In this document: one piece after another, positions 39,346-48,771 of the stretch | How the letters are laid out: the number at the start of each line of letters is the position of its first letter | How positions within the stretch are numbered: the stretch's first letter is position 1 | Source of the DNA: Emiliania huxleyi CCMP1516 | Taxonomy: Eukaryota > Haptophyta > Isochrysidales > Noelaerhabdaceae | Reading direction: 5' to 3' | NCBI RefSeq assembly: GCF_000372725.1 | Contig: NW_005201327.1 | Coordinates: 302,745 to 366,744, forward strand | Length of the DNA: 64,000 bases | Notes under the pieces: generated by a model | Seen by the model: only the letters and a program-made list of their open reading frames with translations | Told to the model about the DNA's origin: nothing | Databases searched by the model: none | Position numbers and translations under genes: made by a program

Positions 39346-42138
39346 TTATGTATGTAAAAGAGGAATGCAGAAGATTGGACAGTGGAGGGACGCGGCCAGA
39401 AAGAGGGCGGGCGCCGAGTTAGTTTCGAAAGCCGGCGCTTTCGCGGCCGCGTTCGAAGGGGCTTTGTCGCGGAATTTGTGCAAAATGGACAAAATTTGCG
39501 CGCGAAAGCCGAGTTGGCACCGCAGGCGGCGTGTGTGCACGAGGGCGGCGGCGTCGAGCGCCGAGCAGCACACCACGAGCGCGAGCGACAGCGCCGACAA
39601 CGGGAGGCGGCGGGCGGCTCGACCGAGCCGGCGGCGGAGGAGGCGACGGACGTCGAGGCGGTGAGCGCCGCGGACGTCCTGGCCGGCGTGGAGGAGAGCG
39701 GCCCGAACTACGCCCTTCCGACGGCGAGGGACGGCCGGAGGGAGCGGCGGGAGCGGCTGCGGGTGGACGAGACGGCGAAGCAGGCGGGGCACACCATCGT
39801 GGAGACGGGAACGCACGTCGAGATCCTGGGTGAGCAATTTGCCGCCGCCGCCGATTGGCGGTCGCTGGCTGCTACCCTGCGCCAGCCGCGCGGTGATCCG
39901 CACTTCTGCCCAGTCCGTGTCGCACGCCGCGCCTGCCTCGTCGAATGACGGCGGCTCTACGCGTGCCGTGCGCACGTAGTCATATCGCTGCTGATCCCAC
40001 TGCTTCAGCAGCCCCAGCACGTATTTGCGCCGCTCCTCGACTGGGATCCTCCCTGTCGCTGCCGCCACTCCGATCTCGTTCACGAGGCCGCTAAGGAGCG
40101 TGCTCTCCGGTAGGCGCATGAACCTGTTGACTGCGGCGAAGACGTCACGGATGTACCCGACTGAGGTCGTGAGTCGCCCCTCGTCCGTAGCGTCTGGGTA
40201 GACCTCTCGTGCCATGTCTTCGAACGCGGCGAGCGCCAGCGGGCCCCCATTGACGGCTTTAAGCACCTTCATCCTCGTCCCGCGGTTGAAGCTGAATCCC
40301 GGTCGTCGCGACGCTGTCTCGGCGCTGGTGAGCGTCGCCTCGATGACTCCGCGCAGCTTCTCCCACGCCGCCGTAACGTCCTTGCTCGTCTGTCCATCTA
40401 CGCTACTCTGGTGTGCTGCTAGCCGGCCCTCACCTGTCGAAAGCAGGACTCGCCGCAGGTCGTCGACGACGAGGGTGTCGAGGAGGCCGTCTCCGTCCGC
40501 CAGTGCCCCGCGGTGGTTGGCGCGGCTGACTCTCTCGAGCGGCTTGTAGTGTAGCTGCGCCGTCCCGTCGCCTCCCCCCGTGCCCGCGCTGATTGAAATC
40601 TTGCGCGCTCCGCCATGTCCTCGCGACCGCGATCGCGACCGCGAGTTCGACCGCTCGCGGTCGTAGCTGCGCCTCCGCCCCGATCGCGAGCGCGAGCGCG
40701 AGCGGCGGCGGCTCCGGCTCGAGTGCCGGCGATGTTGGTCGCGATCCCCCCCCCTGTCTCTCCTCCTGTCTGAGTCAGCGGCGGTGGCGGAGAAGATGTC
40801 GCGGATGCTCTCGACGTCGTCGTCGTCGCGTGCCGCGTCCGGTGTCCGGATGCGGTGCTCCTCCATCCAGGCGTGCACTCGCCGCCCGACGCGCTCCGTC
40901 GCCTCGGCCGACCACTCCTGGTTCGACCGTGGATAGTCGTCTTCGTGAATGCCCATCTCTTTGGCCACTCTCGCCGGGAGGAGGAGGCGCGTGTTCTCCG
41001 CCAGCGGAGTGCCCGCTGGGCAGAGCGTCTTGAGGAGGCGCGTGCCGTAGTCCGCGCGCCGGTAGACGCCCCTGTCGTCTGCCGGCCTCGCCAGCCGCGG
41101 CTCGCTCTCGGTGCTTTGCGATCCGTCCCAATCGTCACCGTCGTCAGCCTCTCGGCGCTGCCTCGAGCGAGAGCGCTCCACCCCCTCGCGGCGGCCGCCG
41201 TAGTGCCGTCCGCGGTCGCGGCCCCGGCCGCCGCGGTCGTCCTCCTCGCCTTCTCCGTCGAGGCGGACTTGCATCGGGGCGATGGTGTAGATCTGTCGCA
41301 GCGCCGTCTTCATCCAGTCCTCCTTGCTCGTGTCGACCATCTTGTGCGTGACCGCTTGGTCCAGGAGGTCGAGGTTCGCGTCCGCCGACGCCGGGAACTG
41401 CCCCTCGGCCGCCTCGAAGATCTGGGCGTACCGCTTCGTGATCGGCAGGTCTCCCGCCAGGCCTGCGGCGCGGCAGACCGCCGTCACCTCGTCGTTGGTG
41501 CCGTTTGCCTGCCCTGCGTCCTCTGGTGCCGCCGCCTTGCCTTGGATGCGGACGAGCGCCGCGAGCCGCGGGGCGTCGGACAGGTCGGCCTGCCGCTCCC
41601 CTTCGACCGGCTCGCCCTCGGCCGCCGGCCAGCGGTACTGCTTGAGGAAGGCGGAGAGCTCAAACTCCTGTGTGACACCTGCCAGCGTCGTCCCTGCCAT
41701 CGTAATCGTGGCCGAGACCTTGACCTCGCCCTCATCGCCGGAGGCGACGAGCCCGAGGGCGGCGGCGCGGAGGCCGTTCGCCGGTCCCTGCACCGCGGAG
41801 CGGGGGCGGCTGAAGCCGAGCACCATCCCCTTGAGCGAGTCAGCCAGCTCGTCTGCCTTGATATGCTTGGTGTTGCCTGAAATCTTGACAATGTACTTCT
41901 TCGGCGTGCTCATGTCGCTGCGCTTGATCTGCTTACCGAGAATGCCGAATGCCACGGCACCTGTCCCGGGAAAGCCCTGTAGGTAGCAGAGGGCGCCCTC
42001 ATACTTGGCGTCGGTCTTCGTCTTGTCGTCGTCGTCCTTGATCCACGTCTTGACTGCCTCTAGCGCGCCGTCTCCAACGGCGTCGCCGCACTCCGCGAGT
42101 GCGGCCGTCACTTGCTGCTGGTAATCGGTCAATGCCAT
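39346..42138 (-). CDS. RS-rich gag-like protein
   Basis: Open frame of 930 codons from the ATG at 42138 (MALTDYQQQVTAAL). The first 300 residues look folded (KKYIVKISGNTKHIKADEL; VTAVCRAAGLAGDLPITKRY). A long Arg/Ser domain (SRSRSRSGRRRSYDRERS and similar) follows. A second folded part has AWEKLRGVIEATLTSAE and FMRLPESTLLSGLVNEIG. After about residue 780 (ITARLAQG) the composition turns into Arg/Leu noise. The true protein therefore probably ends or splices near 39870; a GCAGG|GTAGCA donor is present. The layout (helical N-part, RS linker, helical C-part) recalls gag-like ORFs of large retroelements, but no zinc knuckle, protease or reverse transcriptase is seen nearby. An SR-type nuclear protein is the alternative. 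Confidence 0.6.
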   Translation of the reverse strand: MALTDYQQQVTAALAECGDAVGDGALEAVKTWIKDDDDKTKTDAKYEGALCYLQGFPGTGAVAFGILGKQIKRSDMSTPKKYIVKISGNTKHIKADELADSLKGMVLGFSRPRSAVQGPANGLRAAALGLVASGDEGEVKVSATITMAGTTLAGVTQEFELSAFLKQYRWPAAEGEPVEGERQADLSDAPRLAALVRIQGKAAAPEDAGQANGTNDEVTAVCRAAGLAGDLPITKRYAQIFEAAEGQFPASADANLDLLDQAVTHKMVDTSKEDWMKTALRQIYTIAPMQVRLDGEGEEDDRGGRGRDRGRHYGGRREGVERSRSRQRREADDGDDWDGSQSTESEPRLARPADDRGVYRRADYGTRLLKTLCPAGTPLAENTRLLLPARVAKEMGIHEDDYPRSNQEWSAEATERVGRRVHAWMEEHRIRTPDAARDDDDVESIRDIFSATAADSDRRRDRGGDRDQHRRHSSRSRRRSRSRSRSGRRRSYDRERSNSRSRSRSRGHGGARKISISAGTGGGDGTAQLHYKPLERVSRANHRGALADGDGLLDTLVVDDLRRVLLSTGEGRLAAHQSSVDGQTSKDVTAAWEKLRGVIEATLTSAETASRRPGFSFNRGTRMKVLKAVNGGPLALAAFEDMAREVYPDATDEGRLTTSVGYIRDVFAAVNRFMRLPESTLLSGLVNEIGVAAATGRIPVEERRKYVLGLLKQWDQQRYDYVRTARVEPPSFDEAGAACDTDWAEVRITARLAQGSSQRPPIGGGGKLLTQDLDVRSRLHDGVPRLLRRLVHPQPLPPLPPAVPRRRKGVVRAALLHAGQDVRGAHRLDVRRLLRRRLGRAARRLPLSALSLALVVCCSALDAAALVHTRRLRCQLGFRAQILSILHKFRDKAPSNAAAKAPAFETNSAPALFLAASLHCPIFCIPLLHT

Positions 42139-42449
42139 CGGTTTTTTCTCGTTGTCTGGTGGCTTGGAGCCTGACGGTGAAGCCTCACTGAGAAGGCGCG
42201 TGGTAGCTTGCTTTCGGTGGTTCCGACCCTTCGACTGTGAAACCGCCTCTCGCGCTGTGGGCGCGTTTCTTCTCCTCTCGGCTAGTCACTCGCGCTGGTT
42301 CACTCCCGGGAAAGGATCCCTAGCCAAAAAGACCTATATCTTACCCGGCCTGCGCGAAACCGAAGTGCGTCGCGAAGCGCGGCGTGCACCCGGGTGCACC
42401 CCCCCTCCACTGCGGAGAGGCCGCAAGCAAGCGTCACCATCCGTAAGGC
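42139..42449. other. Divergent intergenic region
   Basis: 311 bp between the gag-like gene and the mannanase, which are transcribed away from each other, so both promoters should lie here. No TATA-like box stands out. Confidence 0.4.
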
Positions 42450-44063
42450 ATGCTAGCTCTCCTTGCGCAGGGTCTTGCGCTGCACCCCTCGGAGCGCGAG
42501 CTCACCTTTGCGAGCGCTCACCAGCACGATAGCAGCCTCCTCGGCGGCGCTAGCGACAATGTCGCGCTCCCCCGAGATGCAGCCGGTCAGCCGGCATGGA
42601 TGGCCCCGGTCCTCATTGATGGGCCGTCCCAGCCGCAGCAGCCGTCGCAAATGCTCGCACTCGGTGCCGACGGGCAGCTCGAGATGCAGGGCCGACCAAT
42701 TCATCTCAATGGCGTCAACAGCGCATGGGTCACGACGGAAACCTACGGCAGCGACTTTAACACCAGCGCGGCGACGGGGTTTGCTGCGAACAGCTTCTGC
42801 GAGTTCAGGCAGCAGGTGGAGACGCTTAGGCTGCATGGGGGCAACTCCATTCGGCTTTGGATGTTTGAGGACGCCGGCATGGAGGAGTGGCGCGCGCCGT
42901 TCTTGCTGAACGCGTCCGGTCACATCACCGGCCTTGCCGACGGCGTAGTCGACGCCTTCAAGCGGTACCTGGACATCGCTCGAAATCATAGCGTGCTGGT
43001 CATCCCCGTCATGTGGAGCGCCGCGCTCGTGCGCACAGCTCTCTGCTGCTCCGTCCTTGGCGACGAGACTGCGCTGCAGGCCTTCATCGAGAACGCACTT
43101 CGTCCGCTGGTGAGCGCTACACGGTCCGACCCGGTCATCGCGATGTGGGAGATCGTCAACGAGATCGAGGGCGTCCTCAACATGTCGACCTCCTCTCCAG
43201 CGGGAGGCGGTTGCTCGGACCTCTCCGCCGTCGCCAGGTGTGCCGGCCCAAACAACCAACCCGGTTGGAATCTTGAACAGGGCGGGACGTGCCTCTTCCC
43301 AGTCGCCTCGCTCCAGCGCTTCATAAATCGGCAAATCGCGGCAGTCAAGCTGGAGTCACCCCAGCATCTCGTCACGAGCAGCTCGTGGAGTCAGTGCGCT
43401 ATGACGAGCGAATTCGGCGGGGCACGTGTTTGGGCAGACAAGTGCCTCCAGGACGCAGGCGGGCAGCAGACGGGCACGATCGACGTGTGGCAGGTTCATG
43501 ATTATCCCAAGGAAGACAACGGTGCCGCCTTTGGCACGGGTTCTCCCGTGACGACGACGGCTTCTCAGTACAACCTCGGTTCGAGACCGATTCTCGTCGG
43601 TGAGATCTCAAATCGTTGGACTTACTACACACCAAACAGCAGCGCGACCTACCCTCCCGTCCCGACGTTCAACCAGTCAATGAGCAACGTGACCAAGCAC
43701 GTCCTCAACAACGGGTTCGCCGGCTCTCTCTCATGGGCGTTCACATGCCTCGTGGGATACGGCCACGACACGGCGTGCCTCGGGCGGGCGGACTTAAGCG
43801 ACGGGCTCAGCGGGTGGCCGCGGGGGTCGTTCGCACCTTTGAAGCTGCAAGCCCCGACGAACTACGACCTCAGCGGCTCGGTCACGTGCCCGGCTGAATG
43901 CGGCACCGAGCCTGTCGACCTTGCACCATCTCCGGACTACACTTGCCCGGAGCGAGCGGCCTGGGGAGAGTGCACACAGGACTGGATGCGGGGGTATTGC
44001 TCGTTCTCGTGCTACCAGTGCGACCCGAACTGCGGCACGGACACCCCTTGCCTTCTCACGTGA
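42450..44063 (+). CDS. Secreted GH5-type beta-mannanase with ShK tail
   Basis: Intronless, 537 residues. A short hydrophobic start (MLALLAQGLAL) may be a secretion signal. The catalytic domain matches GH5 endo-beta-1,4-mannanases: HLNGVNSAWV near residue 85, GGNSIRLWMFED, MWEIVNEIEG (the NE glutamate is the acid/base) and PILVGEIS (the glutamate is the nucleophile). HDY precedes the last third. At the C-terminus CPERAAWGECTQDWMRGYC then SFSCYQC is a ShK-type six-cysteine module, common in secreted protist enzymes. The role is cleavage of mannan polymers outside the cell or in the wall. Many N-glycosylation sites (NAS, NMS, NSS, NQS, NVT). No cellulose-binding module seen. Confidence 0.88.
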   Translation: MLALLAQGLALHPSERELTFASAHQHDSSLLGGASDNVALPRDAAGQPAWMAPVLIDGPSQPQQPSQMLALGADGQLEMQGRPIHLNGVNSAWVTTETYGSDFNTSAATGFAANSFCEFRQQVETLRLHGGNSIRLWMFEDAGMEEWRAPFLLNASGHITGLADGVVDAFKRYLDIARNHSVLVIPVMWSAALVRTALCCSVLGDETALQAFIENALRPLVSATRSDPVIAMWEIVNEIEGVLNMSTSSPAGGGCSDLSAVARCAGPNNQPGWNLEQGGTCLFPVASLQRFINRQIAAVKLESPQHLVTSSSWSQCAMTSEFGGARVWADKCLQDAGGQQTGTIDVWQVHDYPKEDNGAAFGTGSPVTTTASQYNLGSRPILVGEISNRWTYYTPNSSATYPPVPTFNQSMSNVTKHVLNNGFAGSLSWAFTCLVGYGHDTACLGRADLSDGLSGWPRGSFAPLKLQAPTNYDLSGSVTCPAECGTEPVDLAPSPDYTCPERAAWGECTQDWMRGYCSFSCYQCDPNCGTDTPCLLT

Positions 44064-45517
44064 CGGACGTGCGTGTTGCAACACCCACCTCACACACGCG
44101 TCCCCAGAGAGTGGTTTGGAGCGAGGTACGGGTGGCGGCGGGCTCGAGTAAAGTCCGGGGAAAATGCGGGATCCTCCCCATTTCATAGGTGCTCCAACGC
44201 CCTAGCCGGCTCGGGAGTACTGTCCTTCCCGTTATATACGCACCCGCTCACACTTTTAGGCTCTCCGGCGGCCTCAGGGGCCTTGGTTGCCGAGGGCTGC
44301 CGCTTCAGCGGCGCGGTCACAGTGCCGTGGAGCCGGCCAGCGTGCTCGCAGCCATGCCGCTGGTGGACCATGCCCGCCTCCCGCCCGGCGGCTCCAACCA
44401 CAGCCCGCCTCACCGTCCGTGAAGCTTCCGTGGTCCGCTGTTCCGGCTTCGATTTTCGACCCTCCCGAGGCTGCTAGAGCAGCCCTGCGGAGCCTCCCGG
44501 ATGCACCAGCACACCGTCGTCCAGGACGACGGCGCATGCGCTGCCCAGTGACCGGGCGGGTCGGCCCCGACTAGGGCCGGGCCCAGCCGCGCGGAGAAGA
44601 CCACCGAGCTCGAAACACGTCGCCGCGGCCGGCCGTTTCGCAAGCCTGAGCGGGTCGCCAGACACCCGCGAGAGCCAGCAGCTAGAGCGCCGTCGTAGCC
44701 GCAGATCGAGTCGAGGAGCTTGATGTCCACGGTAGCAGTTGTGGAGAGTGGTGGGACGGTGCGTGTAGACGCGTCGATTGAGGGCTCTTTTTCGAAACGC
44801 GACGGGTACGGCTTGACAACTGCCAGCACAGTTTTACGCCGGCCAGCGTGAGAGCAAAACAGGGATCCGGCGACCCGTACGCTTTGCGCGTGGCGACCGG
44901 TGGCTGTCTGGAGCTCGTGCGAGCTGGTCCGACGCGTGGCCGAGCCGAGAGGACCAGCGAGCGACCACATTGGCGATGAAGCTTGGCGGCCGGCGCCTCG
45001 TCGCCAGACGTCACAGCGGCGTGGACGCAGGAGTGTGAGGCGACGAGTGCCGGCAAATCCGGCCCGGTGTGGCCGGCAGCTGCCTAGCGCTGGCCTGTGG
45101 CCGGCGCCGCGGTGGCGGAAGAGGCGTCTCGCCGCCGTGGCGGCGGTCGGCAGGTGCGAGCGTGATGGCCATCGTGCGGCAGACCGGCAGAGTCCGAAGG
45201 CAGATTTTCTCGAACAGCTCTTGCTACGGGGGCGGGGAACTCTTGTCTTGTGGTTCTGTGTGTCGCTCCTGTGTGACCGCCACCGCCCGTCTTGCGTCCA
45301 CCCATACCGCGTTGGTGTCCCAGTCGTTGGTCGGACTGTGTTTCGCCTTCCCATCAATCAAAAAAGAGATACTCTTGGCACCCTTTGTCTGTTACATCAC
45401 TTAGTATTAATGAGAGAGAGAGATTTTTAGCAATACCAAACAACGTTATTAATGTGGATGTTTTGCCGAAAAACGCGATGGGCCCATCTGCACCTCCGGC
45501 TGGAAGCAAACCGGTCG
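44064..45517. other. Intergenic region with weak minus-strand frame
   Basis: A minus frame (44410-45357) includes a protein-like piece (VLAVVKPYPSRFEKEPSID then TATVDIKLLDSICGY) at about 44690-44830, but the flanks are Arg/Ser noise. At 45225-45360 lies a partial repeat-C copy with the CAGTCGTTGGTCGGACTGTG extension. No gene is called with confidence. Confidence 0.4.
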
Positions 45518-45776
45518 TCACTCGCAGCCCCGCCTTCGCACAGAGGCGCCCGGGCCCTCCACCTCCCCTCGCCCCGCGGCAGCCTCGGCCGTCGACTCGG
45601 CCACACGCGGCTGACCGCCGCCGCCCAGCGGGTCGACGTGCTCCGCGTCGAGCGGCCTGTTCACACCCGGACGGCGCTGTGAAGAGGCGTTTCGTGCACG
45701 CAGCCTGTGGCCGCCCTCTGCGCGCGGGGCGACGGGTCGGGGGAGCGAGCTGTGGACGCAACAACTCCTCCCACAT
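45518..45776 (-). CDS. Small hypothetical protein, two exons
   Basis: Exons 45712-45776 (ATG at 45776, MWEELLRPQLAPPT) and 45518-45656, joined in phase 2 across a 55-nt GC-AG intron, give 67 residues (ends GASVRRRGCE). The support is the intron, not homology: it ends with the hairpin introner core (CTCTTCACAGC, then GTGTGAACAG), and both splice sides start GGCC. The function is unknown. Confidence 0.4.
45657..45699 (-). mobile_element. Introner-like hairpin core in the small gene at 45.5 kb
   Basis: Minus strand: CGCCTCTTCACAGCG then GTGTGAACAG ending the intron. Same orientation as the host frame. Confidence 0.6.
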
Positions 45777-46004
45777 GCGACTCGGAAGGGGTGGTGGTGG
45801 GGAGGAAGGGGGGGGGTGAGGTGGGAGGGGGTGCGCGAGCGGGGGGGGGGGGGAACGGACCCTCCCTCGAGCGAGCCGCGCAGCAACGCGCGCACCTGCA
45901 AGTTAAGTGAAGGGAAGTGAAGGGAAGGGAAGTACAGGGCTTTGCCACACAAACACACACACACACACACACACATTGACACTAATACACAGAGAGTGAG
46001 AGAG

Positions 46005-46070
<66 letters not shown>

Positions 46071-46114
46071 GCGCTCTCTATCTCGGCTGTCACTCCAGCA
46101 GCCGAGAGCGTCTG
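45777..46114. repeat. Simple-sequence cluster: poly-G, (AC)n, (GA)n
   Basis: A run of about 15 G near 45840, (AC) about 45952-45976, and (GA) about 46008-46070. No gene in this gap. Confidence 0.9.
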
Positions 46115-46758
46115 CTATCCGAGTGGCTGTCCGTGCGTGCGGGGCATCTGGGCGGCGCGGACAAACGCTGCGCGTGTGGCGTGCTGCGCCGGGGTCGGCG
46201 CGCCGGGCGGCGGCGGCACGCCCCCACCAACGCCGAACGGCGACGGCACCACCTATTCACAGCGCGCCGCCGCCGGCGGTGTGAAGAGACGCGGCTCACG
46301 CCGCCGCGCAACGCAGATGTTGCACCGGCATGGCCGCCGCGCCGCCGGGGAAGTGGGCCGCCTCGCGCCCCGCGCCGCGGAGTAGCGACCACGGCTCGCC
46401 TGCAGGGCGAGGCGGGCCGATCGCAGTGTGCAAGGCCCGCTGCGCGCCGCGGGCAGTGCGCGCGCGACTCGCCTCCGGCGTGCGAGGCGCTGATGTGGCT
46501 CAGGAGGTCGGAGAGCGGATCCGCGACGGCGAGCGGCGAGAGGGCGCCGCCGTCGGCGTCCCGCTCCCCAAACGAGAGCGCCGCACTCCCCACGGGCCGC
46601 CGCATCACCCGCCGCCGCATCAGCCCGCCCCGCTCGCCCTCGCCGAGCAACGACTTGATCCGCTCCTCCGCCGCCTCGGCGCCGAAGAGGAGGCCGTCGC
46701 CGGCGCCGGCGCCGGCGCCGCCGCCGTAGAGGATCAGCTGCTCCTCGAGCGAGCTCAT
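46115..46758 (-). CDS. Hypothetical protein, two exons
   Basis: Exon 1 46393-46758 (MSSLEEQLILYGGG) and exon 2 46115-46252, joined in phase 0 across a 140-nt GT-AG intron, give 167 residues. The first 70 residues look ordered (EEQLILYGG; AEEERIKSLLGEGE-like helix; ADPLSDLLSHISAS). The end is Pro/Gly-rich (GVGGGVPPPPGAPTP). The intron starts GTGGTCGC against GTGGTGCC at the exon, and ends in the hairpin core. No family recognised. Confidence 0.5.
46253..46299 (-). mobile_element. Introner-like hairpin core, 46.3 kb
   Basis: Minus strand GTGAGCCGCGTCTCTTCAC, an enlarged GC-rich loop, then CGCTGTGAATAG at the acceptor. Confidence 0.65.
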
Positions 46759-46799
46759 CGCGGGTCGCGGTGTATGTTGGGCGGCTGTCCGGCAGGAAA

Positions 46800-47000
46800 A
46801 GAAGAAAAAAAACGGCGACCTGTACACGGAACCATCCCTCGGAGACGTGTTATGGCCCTGCGACCGCGCACCCCCGGGGCTAGGGCTCTCTTGCCCGCAA
46901 CCCGACACCGAGCGTCCGGCCAACTGGGTGCGCTTCTCAGCTCCCCGGTCCTGGGCGTGAGGTTACCGACTGCACTCCAAGTGCTCCAAGTGTTGCGCAG
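46800..47000 (-). repeat. Dispersed repeat A, reverse divergent copy
   Basis: Complement of ACTTGGAGCACTTGGAGTGC at 46979-46998, through GAGAGCCCTAGCCCCGGGG. It lies directly upstream of the gene starting at 46758, so it may supply its promoter or leader. Confidence 0.85.
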
Positions 47001-47015
47001 GAGCACTTACACACG

Positions 47016-47116
47016 TCTGCTAGAGATGCCTTTCGGGGCCCAGAGATAAAACTTCTGATGCCATGCGTGACCTAGTAGTGTCCCCAGCTATGGGCGTGTC
47101 CACGTTGGAGCCATGA
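47016..47116 (+). repeat. Dispersed repeat F, copy 1
   Basis: About 98 bp identical to 56560-56660, including GAGATGCCTTTCGGGGCCCA and GTGTCCCCAGCTATGGGCGT. Perfect identity means recent spread. Confidence 0.95.
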
Positions 47117-47746
47117 GGTCTGGCCCCCGGCCCGGCTGCGCGCGGCCCGGCGCCGCCGCGCTCGCTCCTCTTTGAGAGCACGCTCGTGTGTGTGACGTGC
47201 GTGTGCGTGCGTAGGGCTGGACGAAGGATGCTGAAGTGCAGGCTCCGGAGAAGAAGAATTGCACCGAAAGACCGTGTTTGTGTTGCGATGTTTTCGTTGA
47301 ACGAGACTCGAGAGGGGAGACAGCACCCGCGCTAGCAGTAGCACCGTGGCGCCCAGGGAGATGGGCACACACACCGGGGCTCTCCGCCCACGCGAAAACC
47401 CCTCCCGGTCCCATTGCAAACCCACACCGCTATTCACTGCGCACCGCACCAACCGCGCACCCGCCTCCGAAGCCCTCGGCGCGCGTGTCGCGCACCGAGG
47501 CCAGGGCACCCACCAGGGCACGCACCTTGGCATCGACGCACTCACCACAGCTGCACTGAATGCGGGAGGCGCGATCGTCGCGGGGCTCTCCGACGGCTCC
47601 CCGGCCGGCGACGCCGTTCCGCGGCGAAAGCCATATCCTCCGCCGCCTCGCGCGCACCCGCGTTCGCACTGCACCGTGGCACTGCACTTGCACTGACACT
47701 TGACCGGGCGCGAGCGCGCTCACTGCCTCAGCCAGCCTCGCTCGCT
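47117..47746. other. Intergenic gap
   Basis: GC-rich, with several overlapping short frames on both strands and no domain. Nothing called. Confidence 0.4.
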
Positions 47747-47998
47747 CTAGCACATGCAGGCATCCAACAGGGGGAAGGGCAGGTGCTCCGTGTCTTCGAG
47801 CAGCAGCATTGCCATGAGGCCTGCTGGTGGCTCCAATGCGACGGCGCTCAGCTTATAGTCGGGCGTGTCGCGCACGCACGGAAAGTCCAAATAGGCGGCC
47901 GAAGGGGCGGTGCGGTCGAGGCACGCTGCCGACGCCGTGGACGTCGTCGTCCGCACCCACTGCTGAGCCCCACGGCCAAGGCGCGCGAGAGATGACAT
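47747..47998 (-). CDS. Small hypothetical protein
   Basis: 83 residues from the ATG at 47998 (MSSLARLGRGAQQWVRT). Middle and end look protein-like (PDYKLSAVALEPPAGLM, AMLLLEDTEHLPFPLL). No signal peptide, no known family. May be an exon of a larger gene. Confidence 0.35.
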   Translation of the reverse strand: MSSLARLGRGAQQWVRTTTSTASAACLDRTAPSAAYLDFPCVRDTPDYKLSAVALEPPAGLMAMLLLEDTEHLPFPLLDACMC

Positions 47999-48465
47999 TG
48001 CGTGTGCGTCACTTGCAGTCGAAGCGCAGCTGGCCTAACCGCCGCTCGAACGTTATGGTCAAAGGCAGCGGAGCGCATCGACGGAGCGCACAGGTGGATG
48101 TTTGTGAGTCTTAGGGAGGGATGCCTAGGCGTGAATTCACCGCCCTAGAAATAAATTTAAAACGCGTTTATTGCCTGTTTAGCGCCGATCTTACAGCTTA
48201 TTCGAATGTCTTCTTACGTTGCTTCAGCCGTCATTTCCCCTCCTTTCACCCGCTCTTCCCCCGCCTTTCAGCCGCCATTCAAGCAACGTTGAACCGCGTT
48301 TCACAAACATGTTTTCCGCTCTTCGTCAACACGGTTTGCCTTGAAGTTACCGCACCGACGCTAAATTCAAGCCCCTTCAAGCCAATTTATGGATTATGGG
48401 CAGGTGGGCAGGAACACTGCTGCTGCTGCTAAGCACCCGCACCGCCCAGTGAGTAGTGTCACGGG
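47999..48465. other. Intergenic, AT-richer stretch
   Basis: 48130-48400 is clearly more AT-rich than the surroundings (AAATAAATTTAAAACG and similar). No coding frame stands out. Confidence 0.5.
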
Positions 48466-48771
48466 CTAGCTGAAGATGGAGACCGGCGTCTTGGCCGGTA
48501 GCTCCTCGACGGTCTTCTGCTCCTGAATCTCAATCTGCCAGTGTGCGGCCACCGTCGGGTCGTCGCGCGCGAGAAGTTGGCCGAGGTTCTTGAAGCAGGA
48601 AAGACTGCCCGTCCCGGTCTTCACCTTGATTGTGACGTCATTCGAGACGTCAACGCCATTGGCCGCGGCCAGCAGCTGCTGCAGGCCGCTCGCCTTGGTG
48701 CCGGCTGGCACCTGCAGGTTCACCGAGACGGTGGAACCCTGCTTGCACGCGATGAGCAAGGGCTCAGCCAT
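48466..48771 (-). CDS. Small conserved-looking hypothetical protein
   Basis: 101 residues from the ATG at 48771 (MAEPLLIACKQGSTVSV). Alternating hydrophobic strands (LIACKQGSTVSVNLQVPAG; VTIKVKTGTGSL) and a final WQIEIQEQKTVEELP suggest a beta-rich domain. An in-frame ATG 12 codons earlier adds only a basic leader. No family recognised. Codon composition is typical of the genes here. Confidence 0.5.
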   Translation of the reverse strand: MAEPLLIACKQGSTVSVNLQVPAGTKASGLQQLLAAANGVDVSNDVTIKVKTGTGSLSCFKNLGQLLARDDPTVAAHWQIEIQEQKTVEELPAKTPVSIFS

